Shown one piece after another: positions 26,978 through 34,943 of a stretch of DNA of 64,000 nucleotides. The notes below the pieces were generated by a model that was not told the DNA's origin, did not search any database, and saw nothing but the letters and a program-made list of their open reading frames with translations. Made by a program: the position numbers and the translations under genes. Source of the DNA: Debaryomyces hansenii CBS767 (taxonomy: Eukaryota; Ascomycota; Pichiomycetes; Serinales; Debaryomycetaceae); the NCBI RefSeq assembly GCF_000006445.2, contig NC_006049.2, positions 1,488,001 to 1,552,000 of the forward strand, in the 5' to 3' direction. Each line of letters begins with the position of its first letter. Position 1 is the stretch's first letter.

Positions 26978-29020
26978 ATGGAGAAGATTGATTTATCTAC
27001 CAATTCTAAAAAAATTAAAGAAGCTTACGAAAAAGTTGTTAGGGGGGACCCTTCTTCTAATTACGTGGTTTATACCGTCGATAAAAACTCTAGTTTAGAA
27101 GTAAGTGAAAGCGGAGATGGTTCTTTAGATGAATTTATTGAACACTTTGAAGATGGAAGTGTTCAATTCGGTTTAGCGAGAGTTATTGTTCCTGGATCGG
27201 ATGTTTCAAAGAACTTACTCGTTGGGTGGTGTCCAGATAATGCACCAGCAAAATCGAGATTATCATTTGCAAACAATTTCGCTGATGTCTCTAACGCATT
27301 TAGTGGATATCATGTTCAGGTCACTGCTAGAGACCAAGACGATTTAGATGCTGAAGAATTTTTGCATAGAGTTTGTGCTGCGGCAGGTGCAAGATATTCC
27401 ACCCAGGCCTCGTCCAAGCCAGCTCCCAAGCCGGCTGCTTCGAAGCCGGTTGTTGCTAAATCTTCACCAAAGCCAGCTTTTTCTAAGCCATCGGTGCCAA
27501 AAAGTACTGGTAAGCCACTCTCCCCAATTACTCCGAAGCCAACCATTCCAAAACCTGCTGCCGCATCATCCAATAACGATGACGGATGGGGTGATGAAAA
27601 AGAAATTGAAGAAAGGGATTTTGAAAAGAAGCCATTGGAAAATGTACCATCTGCTTACAAGCCAACTAAGGTTGATATTTCTGAATTGAGAAAGCAAAAA
27701 TCTGACACCATCTCTTCGCAACCAAATAAAAAGCCATTTGCTTCGCAGGACAAGTCCGATGAAACTAGCAAAGATGACGATGAACCAAAATCGTTATCCG
27801 ACAGAATGAAATCCTTTAAAAGCAGTGACACTTCGGATGGTAGATTGACGTCATTACCTAAGCCTAAGGTCAACCATTCGGTCGCATCTCGTTTCAGTCC
27901 AGCAAATACTTCTTCAAAAAGTCCTTCATTTGGTTCCAAACCTACGCTTGGCTATGGTTCTGCTAATGATAACAAGAAGGATAAATTAGTTGGTGGATTA
28001 TCCAGAAATTATGCTGCTGAAGGTGGGAAGACACCAGCTCAACTTTGGGCTGAAAAGAGAGGTCAATATAAATCTGTTAAGTCTGAAGAAGACAAGCCAA
28101 CTCAAAACGAAACTTCTGAATTAGCTGATAAATTTTCTAAGAGTTCGATTGATGATCACGAAGAAGATTCTACCGAAGAAACAGAAGAGCCAGCTTTGAT
28201 TAAACCATCCACTGGTGGATTCCCAGTGCCTCCAAAGAGAAGCTTACCTCCAAGAGTTGACGAACCAGAAGAGGAACAAGAAGAAGAGCAAGAAGAACAT
28301 GAAGAAGAAGAGGATGATGAAAAACCTGTTGAGCCACCTATCATAAAACCATCAACAGGTGCATTCCCAACGCCACCAAAGAGAAACTTACCACCAAGAG
28401 CTGAAGAGCCAGAAGAAGAAGAGGAAGAAGAGGAAGTAGAAAAAGAAGAAACAAAAGCAGCACCTGTCCCTTCTTTACCAGCTCGTAACTTACCTCCACC
28501 ACCAGCAAGAACGACAGAACCTAAACAAGAAGACGTTGCTCCTACTTCGAAACATACTGAGGAAAAGTCTGAAGTGATTACTGCAGTTGCTGAATACGAC
28601 TATGAAAAAGATGAAGACAATGAAATTGAATTTGCTGAAGGTGATTTAATTACTGAAATAGAATTTGTTGATGAAGAGTGGTGGTCTGGTAAACACTCTA
28701 CAACCGGTGATGTTGGTTTATTCCCAGCATCTTACGTTTCATTACAAAACGATTCAGGAAAAGAAGCTTCCACGACCGTTGGGAAGACTTCTGCTCCTGA
28801 AACTTCGTCTACACCTTCCGGTTCTGCTGATGCCAACAAGGGTCCATCTGCTACAGCAGAGTACGACTATGAAAAGGATGAAGATAATGAAATAAGTTTT
28901 GCTGAGGGCGATAAGATTGTTGAAATTGAATTTATTGACGAAGACTGGTGGTCAGGTAAACATTCCAGTAGTGGTGAAGTGGGATTGTTTCCTGCAAACT
29001 ATGTTAAGTTAGACCAATAA
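26978..29020 (+). CDS. ABP1: Actin-binding protein Abp1 with two SH3 domains
   Basis: 680 residues. Abp1 binds F-actin at cortical patches, activates Arp2/3 and recruits Ark1/Prk1 and Srv2 through SH3. An ADF-homology domain covers about residues 5-138 (VGWCPDNAPAKSRLSFANNF). A long low-complexity K/P/S/E region follows, with a VGGLSRNYAAEGGKTPAQLW acidic-helix motif and two near-repeats of an IKPSTGxFPxPPKRxLPPR block at about residues 406 and 455. The C-terminus has two SH3 domains (about 535-590 and 625-678), each with ALYDY-like AEYDYEKDEDNE, WW and GLFPAxYV. S. cerevisiae Abp1 has one SH3, so the second is an apparent tandem duplication. The start is the first ATG. Confidence 0.95.
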   Translation: MEKIDLSTNSKKIKEAYEKVVRGDPSSNYVVYTVDKNSSLEVSESGDGSLDEFIEHFEDGSVQFGLARVIVPGSDVSKNLLVGWCPDNAPAKSRLSFANNFADVSNAFSGYHVQVTARDQDDLDAEEFLHRVCAAAGARYSTQASSKPAPKPAASKPVVAKSSPKPAFSKPSVPKSTGKPLSPITPKPTIPKPAAASSNNDDGWGDEKEIEERDFEKKPLENVPSAYKPTKVDISELRKQKSDTISSQPNKKPFASQDKSDETSKDDDEPKSLSDRMKSFKSSDTSDGRLTSLPKPKVNHSVASRFSPANTSSKSPSFGSKPTLGYGSANDNKKDKLVGGLSRNYAAEGGKTPAQLWAEKRGQYKSVKSEEDKPTQNETSELADKFSKSSIDDHEEDSTEETEEPALIKPSTGGFPVPPKRSLPPRVDEPEEEQEEEQEEHEEEEDDEKPVEPPIIKPSTGAFPTPPKRNLPPRAEEPEEEEEEEEVEKEETKAAPVPSLPARNLPPPPARTTEPKQEDVAPTSKHTEEKSEVITAVAEYDYEKDEDNEIEFAEGDLITEIEFVDEEWWSGKHSTTGDVGLFPASYVSLQNDSGKEASTTVGKTSAPETSSTPSGSADANKGPSATAEYDYEKDEDNEISFAEGDKIVEIEFIDEDWWSGKHSSSGEVGLFPANYVKLDQ

Positions 29021-29326
29021 GGATAGAAAATATTCCTGCTAGTCAAATATTAGTTTATTTAGATTTTATGATAAAAATGTACCATTTTATATTTTAGAAA
29101 GTAACTGTGTCGCTTGTAGAATGACCATTTAAAGATTGAACAGAGATTATTACAACGTCTATCTCAAGAGCTTTACATATCATAAATTTTCGGTAATTAG
29201 TTATTAAAATACGAAACAAGATGTAAATCAATTTTATAGAAATCATAAACTTATCATAAATAACAATAGCAATTGGGTTTAAACTCATAATTAAACATCG
29301 ACATATGCCACTAGACCAAATACGGG

Positions 29327-30022
29327 CTAAACAATCAAATCTTTCATCATTATAGTTTTCCTGCTAGTTAACTGCAAAGTTTCGATGTTAGGATAGTTTC
29401 TCAACAAGTTGCTAACAGCGAACGCTTTTTCTCCCTCTAGGTGTTCATCATCAATGTAAACACCTCGAATTCTACCTACCATAAAATCGGTCTTTTTCAA
29501 TATATCCTTCACAATTGACACTACCATGTTAAAGTCTGCATCGTCGGACATAACGGTTGAATCATAGTAAAAGTATGTATTTTGCATCACCTCCACAGAC
29601 TGGCTCTTGTCATTATAATCATGCGCTTTGTCAATCATTGAACGCATATGATAGTCAAATGGTATGTCTCTGGTTGCGGTGCACTTATGTGAGTGGTCTA
29701 TGGCATCACACAAGATATCTTGAACAAATTCTAATCCGTTAAAAAACATGAAGACTATCTTCCCAGTATACTTGACTTCATCATTGTTGCCGTCCTTGTA
29801 AAAACTAAGATATTCAACCAACTCTTTGAATGTCTTTAAGTACGTTATGCTGGAATTCAAAGGTATTTCATCATTATTTTGTTCATTTAGTTTGGTCAAT
29901 TTCCCTTCTACTTGTGAAACAGTACCATTAGTAACTATCAATACCTCGTAATCGCAAATTGGAACACACGTATATTTTTGCATCATTTTATGATCTGTCT
30001 TCTCTTTCGAAATGTTTGCCAT
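29327..30022 (-). CDS. Orphan protein, possibly 5'-truncated or decaying
   Basis: 231 residues from the first ATG at 30022. I do not recognise the family. Visible features: no signal peptide or membrane span, a mixed hydrophobic/acidic composition, and a C-terminal stretch NLLRNYPNIETLQLTSRKT with leucine-rich-repeat-like spacing, as at the end of some F-box/LRR proteins. The frame stays open for 52 codons upstream of the ATG (to about 30178) with protein-like sequence but no ATG. This could mean a missed exon, a lost start codon or a remnant of a longer gene. Codon use is ordinary. Expression and function cannot be judged. Confidence 0.45.
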   Translation of the reverse strand: MANISKEKTDHKMMQKYTCVPICDYEVLIVTNGTVSQVEGKLTKLNEQNNDEIPLNSSITYLKTFKELVEYLSFYKDGNNDEVKYTGKIVFMFFNGLEFVQDILCDAIDHSHKCTATRDIPFDYHMRSMIDKAHDYNDKSQSVEVMQNTYFYYDSTVMSDDADFNMVVSIVKDILKKTDFMVGRIRGVYIDDEHLEGEKAFAVSNLLRNYPNIETLQLTSRKTIMMKDLIV

Positions 30023-30969
30023 TCTGGACCTGAGTGGTTTATATACTAGCGAGTCACTTGTGGGGTTTCTTTTAAAATATAAACTTTCTACTTTTGAAAT
30101 GCCTTCGAGGGAATACCATCTCTCCACAATAACGGTTTTACTGTATATTAAAAGATTTAAAAACCAAGAATTTAACACATAAAACCATGCAAAGGTTTAC
30201 AATACCCAGCATGTCAGTTTGTTTCATGATGCATCCTGACATATATTTGGAACCCAGGTCAATGGCATTTGTACGGCAGTAGGGTGCGAAATTCTCTTTC
30301 AAGTATACATTGCTCAAACATATACCAAATTTTAGCGGAATAGGAATTTTGTAAAACAAGAATCAGACTAGTATACTCATATCCTGACTGTAAGCTTGCA
30401 GTTGCCATTAGCAAACATAATTAATCCCAAAACCCAAATTTAATGCCTTACTTATGGGGTACTAAATCGCCTAAATCCCAATGCCCGCGGGCCGAAAACG
30501 TTTAGCGAAGACTAATATGCAGTGAGTAGTATTATGTTCTGAGGTTAGAGATGGCATACAGCAAAGTCCCTCTCGGAAACTAACGGTAACTAAAGGGGGG
30601 AGTCAGCTACGTAAAGCGTAGGCCGTGTTGTAATGTGAGAAAGAGAGAAGAACAATGTACAAAGCACAAATGACGATGTAATGAAATCGTAGAAAAGGAG
30701 AGTACAAAATATACTCCACGTTTTAGCCGAATACTTGGACAGAATGCTAGGTCTAATGCCGCTTAGAGATTGTGATTTAGTCTAAATGAAATTAATTACA
30801 AAATAAATTAAGTACAATACTTAGTTCAATAGTTTTATGGGATCAAATCTAAAGGGAATGTATAGAGATAGAGAGTACTTACAAAATATGGTTCTATGTG
30901 CAAAATCAAATTGCAGTATTGTATTGCGCTAGAATATGTCATCAACCGATATACACCTATATATACCTG
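30023..30969. other. Long intergenic region downstream of SSH4
   Basis: About 950 bp between the orphan gene's ATG and the SSH4 stop. It includes an open upstream extension of the orphan frame (to 30178) and a perfect 10-bp all-GC palindrome at 30483-30492. No tRNA or other RNA gene could be folded by eye. Confidence 0.4.
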
Positions 30970-32307
30970 TTATGTAGTATTATCGGAGTCTCTATCAGGT
31001 GTTGTGTCGTGTATGTGGTGCGATTCGTGGTTATTGTCAAAACGGTGGGCTTCTGTGGACGCCAGACCATCATTTATGTCATCATCCAGTTCATGGTCTC
31101 CATCATATGAAGGAGGTTTAATAGGGATGCTATTCAACGTTATTCTCTCATGATTCGAATTTGAATCACTGTATGCATTATAACTGTACTTGTCGTTGAT
31201 TTCGTCATCATCTATTGGATTGATTTCCCAGAAATTAGGAGGGAAATCATCATCACGATCGCTCAAATCGTTCAGTTCATCAATCTCGGATCGTTCAAGT
31301 AGAATATCTGCGTTGAATTTGTTGTATGCTGGTGGTGCCGGACCATTCCCTTCGAGGGGACCAAAGCCCCATTTTTTTACATTACCCTCGATAAACACGT
31401 AGCCCATCTGGCCAACATTTACATGCACGGAGCATAAATTATTCGCTCCAACAATAGGAAATATTTGTCCCTTATGCAAAATCTTGAAGTTTTTAATGTG
31501 GCCCCCAATTTTCAGTTCGCTGACTTTCTTCCCGTTCCTGGTGAAAAATATCGTTCCGCTTCTGACACGATACCCAACTCCTATAACGTCACCCTCGATG
31601 AACTTAGGAAATGGTGGATCGTTGGTGATCTTGAATGGCTGATTATGGCGTCTGTATCCATCTGAATCATAACTTACCGAGTTCGCGTGTCTTCCTGGTA
31701 ATCTAAACCACGGGTATGGCTTGATTCCAAGCCCTATAGACACAACCGTGTCCTCTGGATGCGGCAAGTGGTGCATTTTACTTTCAAAGTAGTACACTTC
31801 GTTTTTCATTGGTATTGGCAAGTTTGTTTGCGTCGAGCACTCAAACTTCTTGAAAAATGTGATTTCGTACCGGTTCAAAATCATCATATCGTTATTCGCC
31901 AACATAGGGTCCTTCACAAACTCCCACGCCTTCACACCTTTCTCCTGTATTGCTAAATTTTGCGACAACGTCAACTCATCTCTCACATAGGGGTTGTTGT
32001 TGAGGTATTCCTTCGATTGGAAATAAAGCTCCTGTTCGTCCGAATTCAACTCAAGGTATACCTGGTTTTCTTCTTCCCTGATCATCTCTCTTTCCGTCAA
32101 CCTAATCCGTCTTTTGACCACGAAAACTATTATTCCAAAAAACGTCACCATCACGCTGAACGTCACCACCGAAAACAAGAAAACCGTCACCAAATCATTG
32201 TTATTATTCCTTTCACTTTTGTTATATTTATAATTTAGAGGATGTGCGTAGCCTCCTCTAGCTGCCAAAACCACCATGTACCATAGTAAACTCGACATAT
32301 TCTCCAT
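30970..32307 (-). CDS. SSH4: SPRY-domain Rsp5 adaptor of vacuole/endosome
   Basis: 445 residues. One N-terminal membrane span (about residues 39-65, VTVFLFSVVTFSVMVTFFGI), then a SPRY domain at about 150-320 (YYFESKMHHL, VSIGLGIKPYPWFRLPGR, SVSYDSDGYRRHN, GDVIGVGYRVRSGTIFFTRNG) and a hydrophilic tail. PY motifs for the WW domains of Rsp5 are present as PPAY (just after the SPRY domain) and PPSY. In yeast, Ssh4 and Ear1 guide Rsp5 to ubiquitylate membrane cargoes for multivesicular-body sorting. S. cerevisiae Ssh4 is longer (579). SSH4 and EAR1 cannot be separated with certainty by eye. Confidence 0.87.
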   Translation of the reverse strand: MENMSSLLWYMVVLAARGGYAHPLNYKYNKSERNNNNDLVTVFLFSVVTFSVMVTFFGIIVFVVKRRIRLTEREMIREEENQVYLELNSDEQELYFQSKEYLNNNPYVRDELTLSQNLAIQEKGVKAWEFVKDPMLANNDMMILNRYEITFFKKFECSTQTNLPIPMKNEVYYFESKMHHLPHPEDTVVSIGLGIKPYPWFRLPGRHANSVSYDSDGYRRHNQPFKITNDPPFPKFIEGDVIGVGYRVRSGTIFFTRNGKKVSELKIGGHIKNFKILHKGQIFPIVGANNLCSVHVNVGQMGYVFIEGNVKKWGFGPLEGNGPAPPAYNKFNADILLERSEIDELNDLSDRDDDFPPNFWEINPIDDDEINDKYSYNAYSDSNSNHERITLNSIPIKPPSYDGDHELDDDINDGLASTEAHRFDNNHESHHIHDTTPDRDSDNTT

Positions 32308-32769
32308 GCTGGTCTTTGTAGTATACTAATATCTAAGCAAGGAAAATAAATTCTATTATCAATTTCCCTGATTGGTATTCACACGAATATTTTGCGATAA
32401 AAGCTGAACCTCGCTTAGATCGGTAATTATGACCAAAATGGGCGCAAATTAGCGTATAGATAATAGTAGCTGACTTCTCAGATCTGGATTAAAGAACCAC
32501 GGTTATTGATGATATTGAGTGGTTATGTTGATCCATTTTTGTAGAGATAGCGATAGAACTCCAAGGCGGAAATCCTGTCATCTAATACGAGCTAAAATCA
32601 CTGTTATAGTAAAATTTGGTCTGCATTTCTTCATACAGATAGTGTGGACCAATAGTGGATATTATTATTGACGCCGTATGGAGTATAAATATGTGCTGAA
32701 ACCATTGCGATGAGCCATTGTAGCGGATTTATGAATTGTGTAATAAGTCGTATATACATAGCTGTGGGG

Positions 32770-32824
32770 GCAGGGATATCGCGACGGTTACCATGCGATG
32801 AAGAGCCAGCATCGCAATCCCTGC
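32770..32824. repeat. Nested inverted repeat (potential hairpin)
   Basis: Outer arms GCAGGGAT (32770-32777) and ATCCCTGC (32817-32824) are perfectly complementary. An inner pair TGCGATG (32794-32800) and CATCGCA (32810-32816) forms a 7-bp stem with a 9-nt loop. A 16-nt bulge separates the two stems on one side. Confidence 0.55.
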
Positions 32825-33433
32825 GAGTACAAAACCATCACTTAACCGTTCTACAAATATGCCAAGGACCGCATACGTACGGCCGGCACAAGAAGGGTAC
32901 ACGAAGGGACTAAATTAGAAATCGGGTCGAATAGTTGTTGCATTAATTTCTCTTTAGTACCGGACGTAATTAGACTTTTCTCGAGCCAAGCGAAACTGAC
33001 GATCTAAGCCCTGATAAAGTATTATTGAATATGGTTTGCAATATGTTTGGTCAGACGCAGACCAAAGCAAACCCCTACACTTCTCAATTGGGTCTGGTTG
33101 GGTAAGGAAGCGGTTGTGTGGGCATTGATCACTTGAACTGTAGGCAAATGCGCATCTCTTACACACCAGAAACGAATGATGGTACACACCAAGTATATAT
33201 GAATTGACAATTAGAGCTAAATAGGCAAATGACTGTTAGACCCTACTAACGGTTCGTGTGGTACGTCATACAAACCTGCATTAAGAAGGAGGTTTTGTAT
33301 GAGAAACATGGCTCATATGGGGCTTTGGTTAGTCGTAATCGCGTTTTGGAACAATTTCTATATTTAGGCAAATCACTCCTACGCTAATATTTTTGTTTTA
33401 GAATCGTGATTATAATTAGAATGCATCTATAAC

Positions 33434-33441
33434 TATATAAG
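33434..33441 (+). promoter_or_regulatory. TATA box of the CRH-type gene
   Basis: TATATAAG about 58-65 bp upstream of the ATG at 33499, the only canonical TATA near this start. Confidence 0.5.
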
Positions 33442-33498
33442 CCACCCAATTGTATGGAAGTTGGCTTTGAAAGTTTTAACCTATAGTAGTATAGTAAT

Positions 33499-34917
33499 AT
33501 GAGAGTTAATTCTTTGTTAAAAATATGTGCACTTGTTCCAAGCGTATTATCGTCTTGTAATCCATTGAAAAGTACGAATTGTGACGCGGTACAAGCATTA
33601 GGAACATCATTTAAAGAAGACTTTAAATCTAAATCCCCATACTTTGATATTGTTGAGGCCAATGGTGTATCTTTCGGTGATGATGGGTTAGAATTGAAGC
33701 TAGCTAAGAGGTTCGATAATCCAACTTTGCAATCGAACTTTTACATAATGTTCGGAAAGATTGAGGTTACAATGCAAGCAGCAGAAGGTCAAGGTGTGAT
33801 TTCGAGTTTCTTTTTACAATCAGATGATTTAGATGAAATCGATATTGAGTTGTTTGGAGGAGATGGTTACGAATTTCAGCTGAATTACTTCTCGAAAGGT
33901 GATACCACTACATACGACAGAGGTGAATACCACGCCACTTCTTCAAATCCATTGCAAAACTTCCACACGTACACCTTAGACTGGACAAAGGATTCGTTAA
34001 CATGGTCATTAGATGGTAAAGTGGTGAGAACTTTGGATGCAGACAATCCTCAAGGCTACCCACAAAGCCCAATGTTCTTAAGAATGGGTATTTGGGCTGG
34101 TGGTGATCCTTCTAGTGAACAAGGTACTATTGAATGGGCTGGTGGGTTAACTGATTACTCAGAAATGCCATTTTCAATGTACATAAAGTCTCTTATTGTC
34201 ACAGATTACTCTAGTGGTGATAAATACGAATATGGTGACAATTCTGGTGATTGGACTTCTATCAAGGCTATCAATGGTGAAGTTAATGGTAGACAAAAGC
34301 AAGCTGATGAGGATTTCGAAACTTTACAGGATGGTGGTTCAGTTGACACTGATTTCGAAGCATCCAGCAGTTCGAGTTCTGCAGCATCATCTTCTTCATC
34401 CTCATCCTCTTCTTCTTCATCCTCATCCTCTTCACCCTCGTCCTCTTCTTCTTCTTCACCCTCATCCTCTTCTTCTTCTTCACCCTCATCCTCTTCTTCT
34501 TCTTCCTCATCCTCATCCTCATCCTCATCCACATCTTCATCTTCATCTTCAACCAAAGCCTCATCCACAACCAAAGCCTCATCCACAACCAAAGCCTCAT
34601 CCACAACCAAAGACTCACCTTCAACCAAAGCCTCGCCTTCAACATTGATATCATCTACCTCCGATGAGGAATCATCTTCAACAGACACTGTATATAGCAC
34701 CTCCAGTGCCTCCACTTCAACATCTGCCAACTCAGCTCCAACCAGTGAAAGTGCTTCAAGTTCAAATGAAGCAAACTCCGTTAATACAAGTTCTGAAACA
34801 GCATCAGCTTCATCCTCGGCTCCACAAGCCCTTACTAATGAAAATATGAGTAATCTTATAAGAGTGTCATCATTTTCAACCATTCTCACATCCTTTATTT
34901 GTTATATATTAATTTAG
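33499..34917 (+). CDS. CRH1: GH16 chitin-glucan transglycosylase, GPI-anchored (Crh1/Utr2 family)
   Basis: 472 residues. It cross-links chitin to beta-glucan in the cell wall. The order is: signal peptide (1-18, ending near VLSS), Cys-containing mature start SCNPLKSTNC, and a GH16 domain at about 35-260. This domain contains SNFYIMFGKIEV, the catalytic DEIDIELFGGD (nucleophile and acid/base Glu), FSKGDTTTYDRGEYH and YPQSPMFLRMGIWAGGDPSS. A Ser-rich stalk follows, with near-homopolymeric Ser (about residues 290-350) and five TKASST-like 6-residue repeats. The C-terminal hydrophobic tail (SFSTILTSFICYILI) fits GPI attachment. The catalytic sequence is closest to Crh1/Crh11; which CRH paralogue it is cannot be fixed by eye. 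Confidence 0.92.
   Translation: MRVNSLLKICALVPSVLSSCNPLKSTNCDAVQALGTSFKEDFKSKSPYFDIVEANGVSFGDDGLELKLAKRFDNPTLQSNFYIMFGKIEVTMQAAEGQGVISSFFLQSDDLDEIDIELFGGDGYEFQLNYFSKGDTTTYDRGEYHATSSNPLQNFHTYTLDWTKDSLTWSLDGKVVRTLDADNPQGYPQSPMFLRMGIWAGGDPSSEQGTIEWAGGLTDYSEMPFSMYIKSLIVTDYSSGDKYEYGDNSGDWTSIKAINGEVNGRQKQADEDFETLQDGGSVDTDFEASSSSSSAASSSSSSSSSSSSSSSSPSSSSSSSPSSSSSSSPSSSSSSSSSSSSSSSTSSSSSSTKASSTTKASSTTKASSTTKDSPSTKASPSTLISSTSDEESSSTDTVYSTSSASTSTSANSAPTSESASSSNEANSVNTSSETASASSSAPQALTNENMSNLIRVSSFSTILTSFICYILI
34552..34641 (+). repeat. 18-bp minisatellite, five units, in the CRH Ser/Thr stalk
   Basis: Five in-frame 18-bp units beginning ACCAAAGCCTCATCCACA; the first three are identical and the last two diverged. 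They follow a long TCN-rich Ser microsatellite (about 34360-34550). Both are likely length-polymorphic. Confidence 0.9.
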
Positions 34918-34943
34918 AGAAAGTATACATCTATAAAACAAGC

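Larger units (their letters stand above)
32308..33498. other. Long divergent intergenic region SSH4/CRH
   Basis: About 1.2 kb, less AT-rich than most spacers here. It holds the nested inverted repeat at 32770-32824 and a TATA element at 33434-33441. Short ORFs inside lack ATG starts or coding character. No tRNA was seen. Confidence 0.45.

Noticed and set aside
30138..30359. 73-codon minus-strand ORF upstream of the orphan gene
   Set aside because: Different frame, no recognisable motif, and no splice signals linking it to the orphan frame.
34206..34889. 227-codon acidic minus-strand ORF opposite the CRH-type gene
   Set aside because: Antisense of a TCN repeat gives Glu/Asp strings with no stops. 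The plus strand carries the GH16 enzyme.
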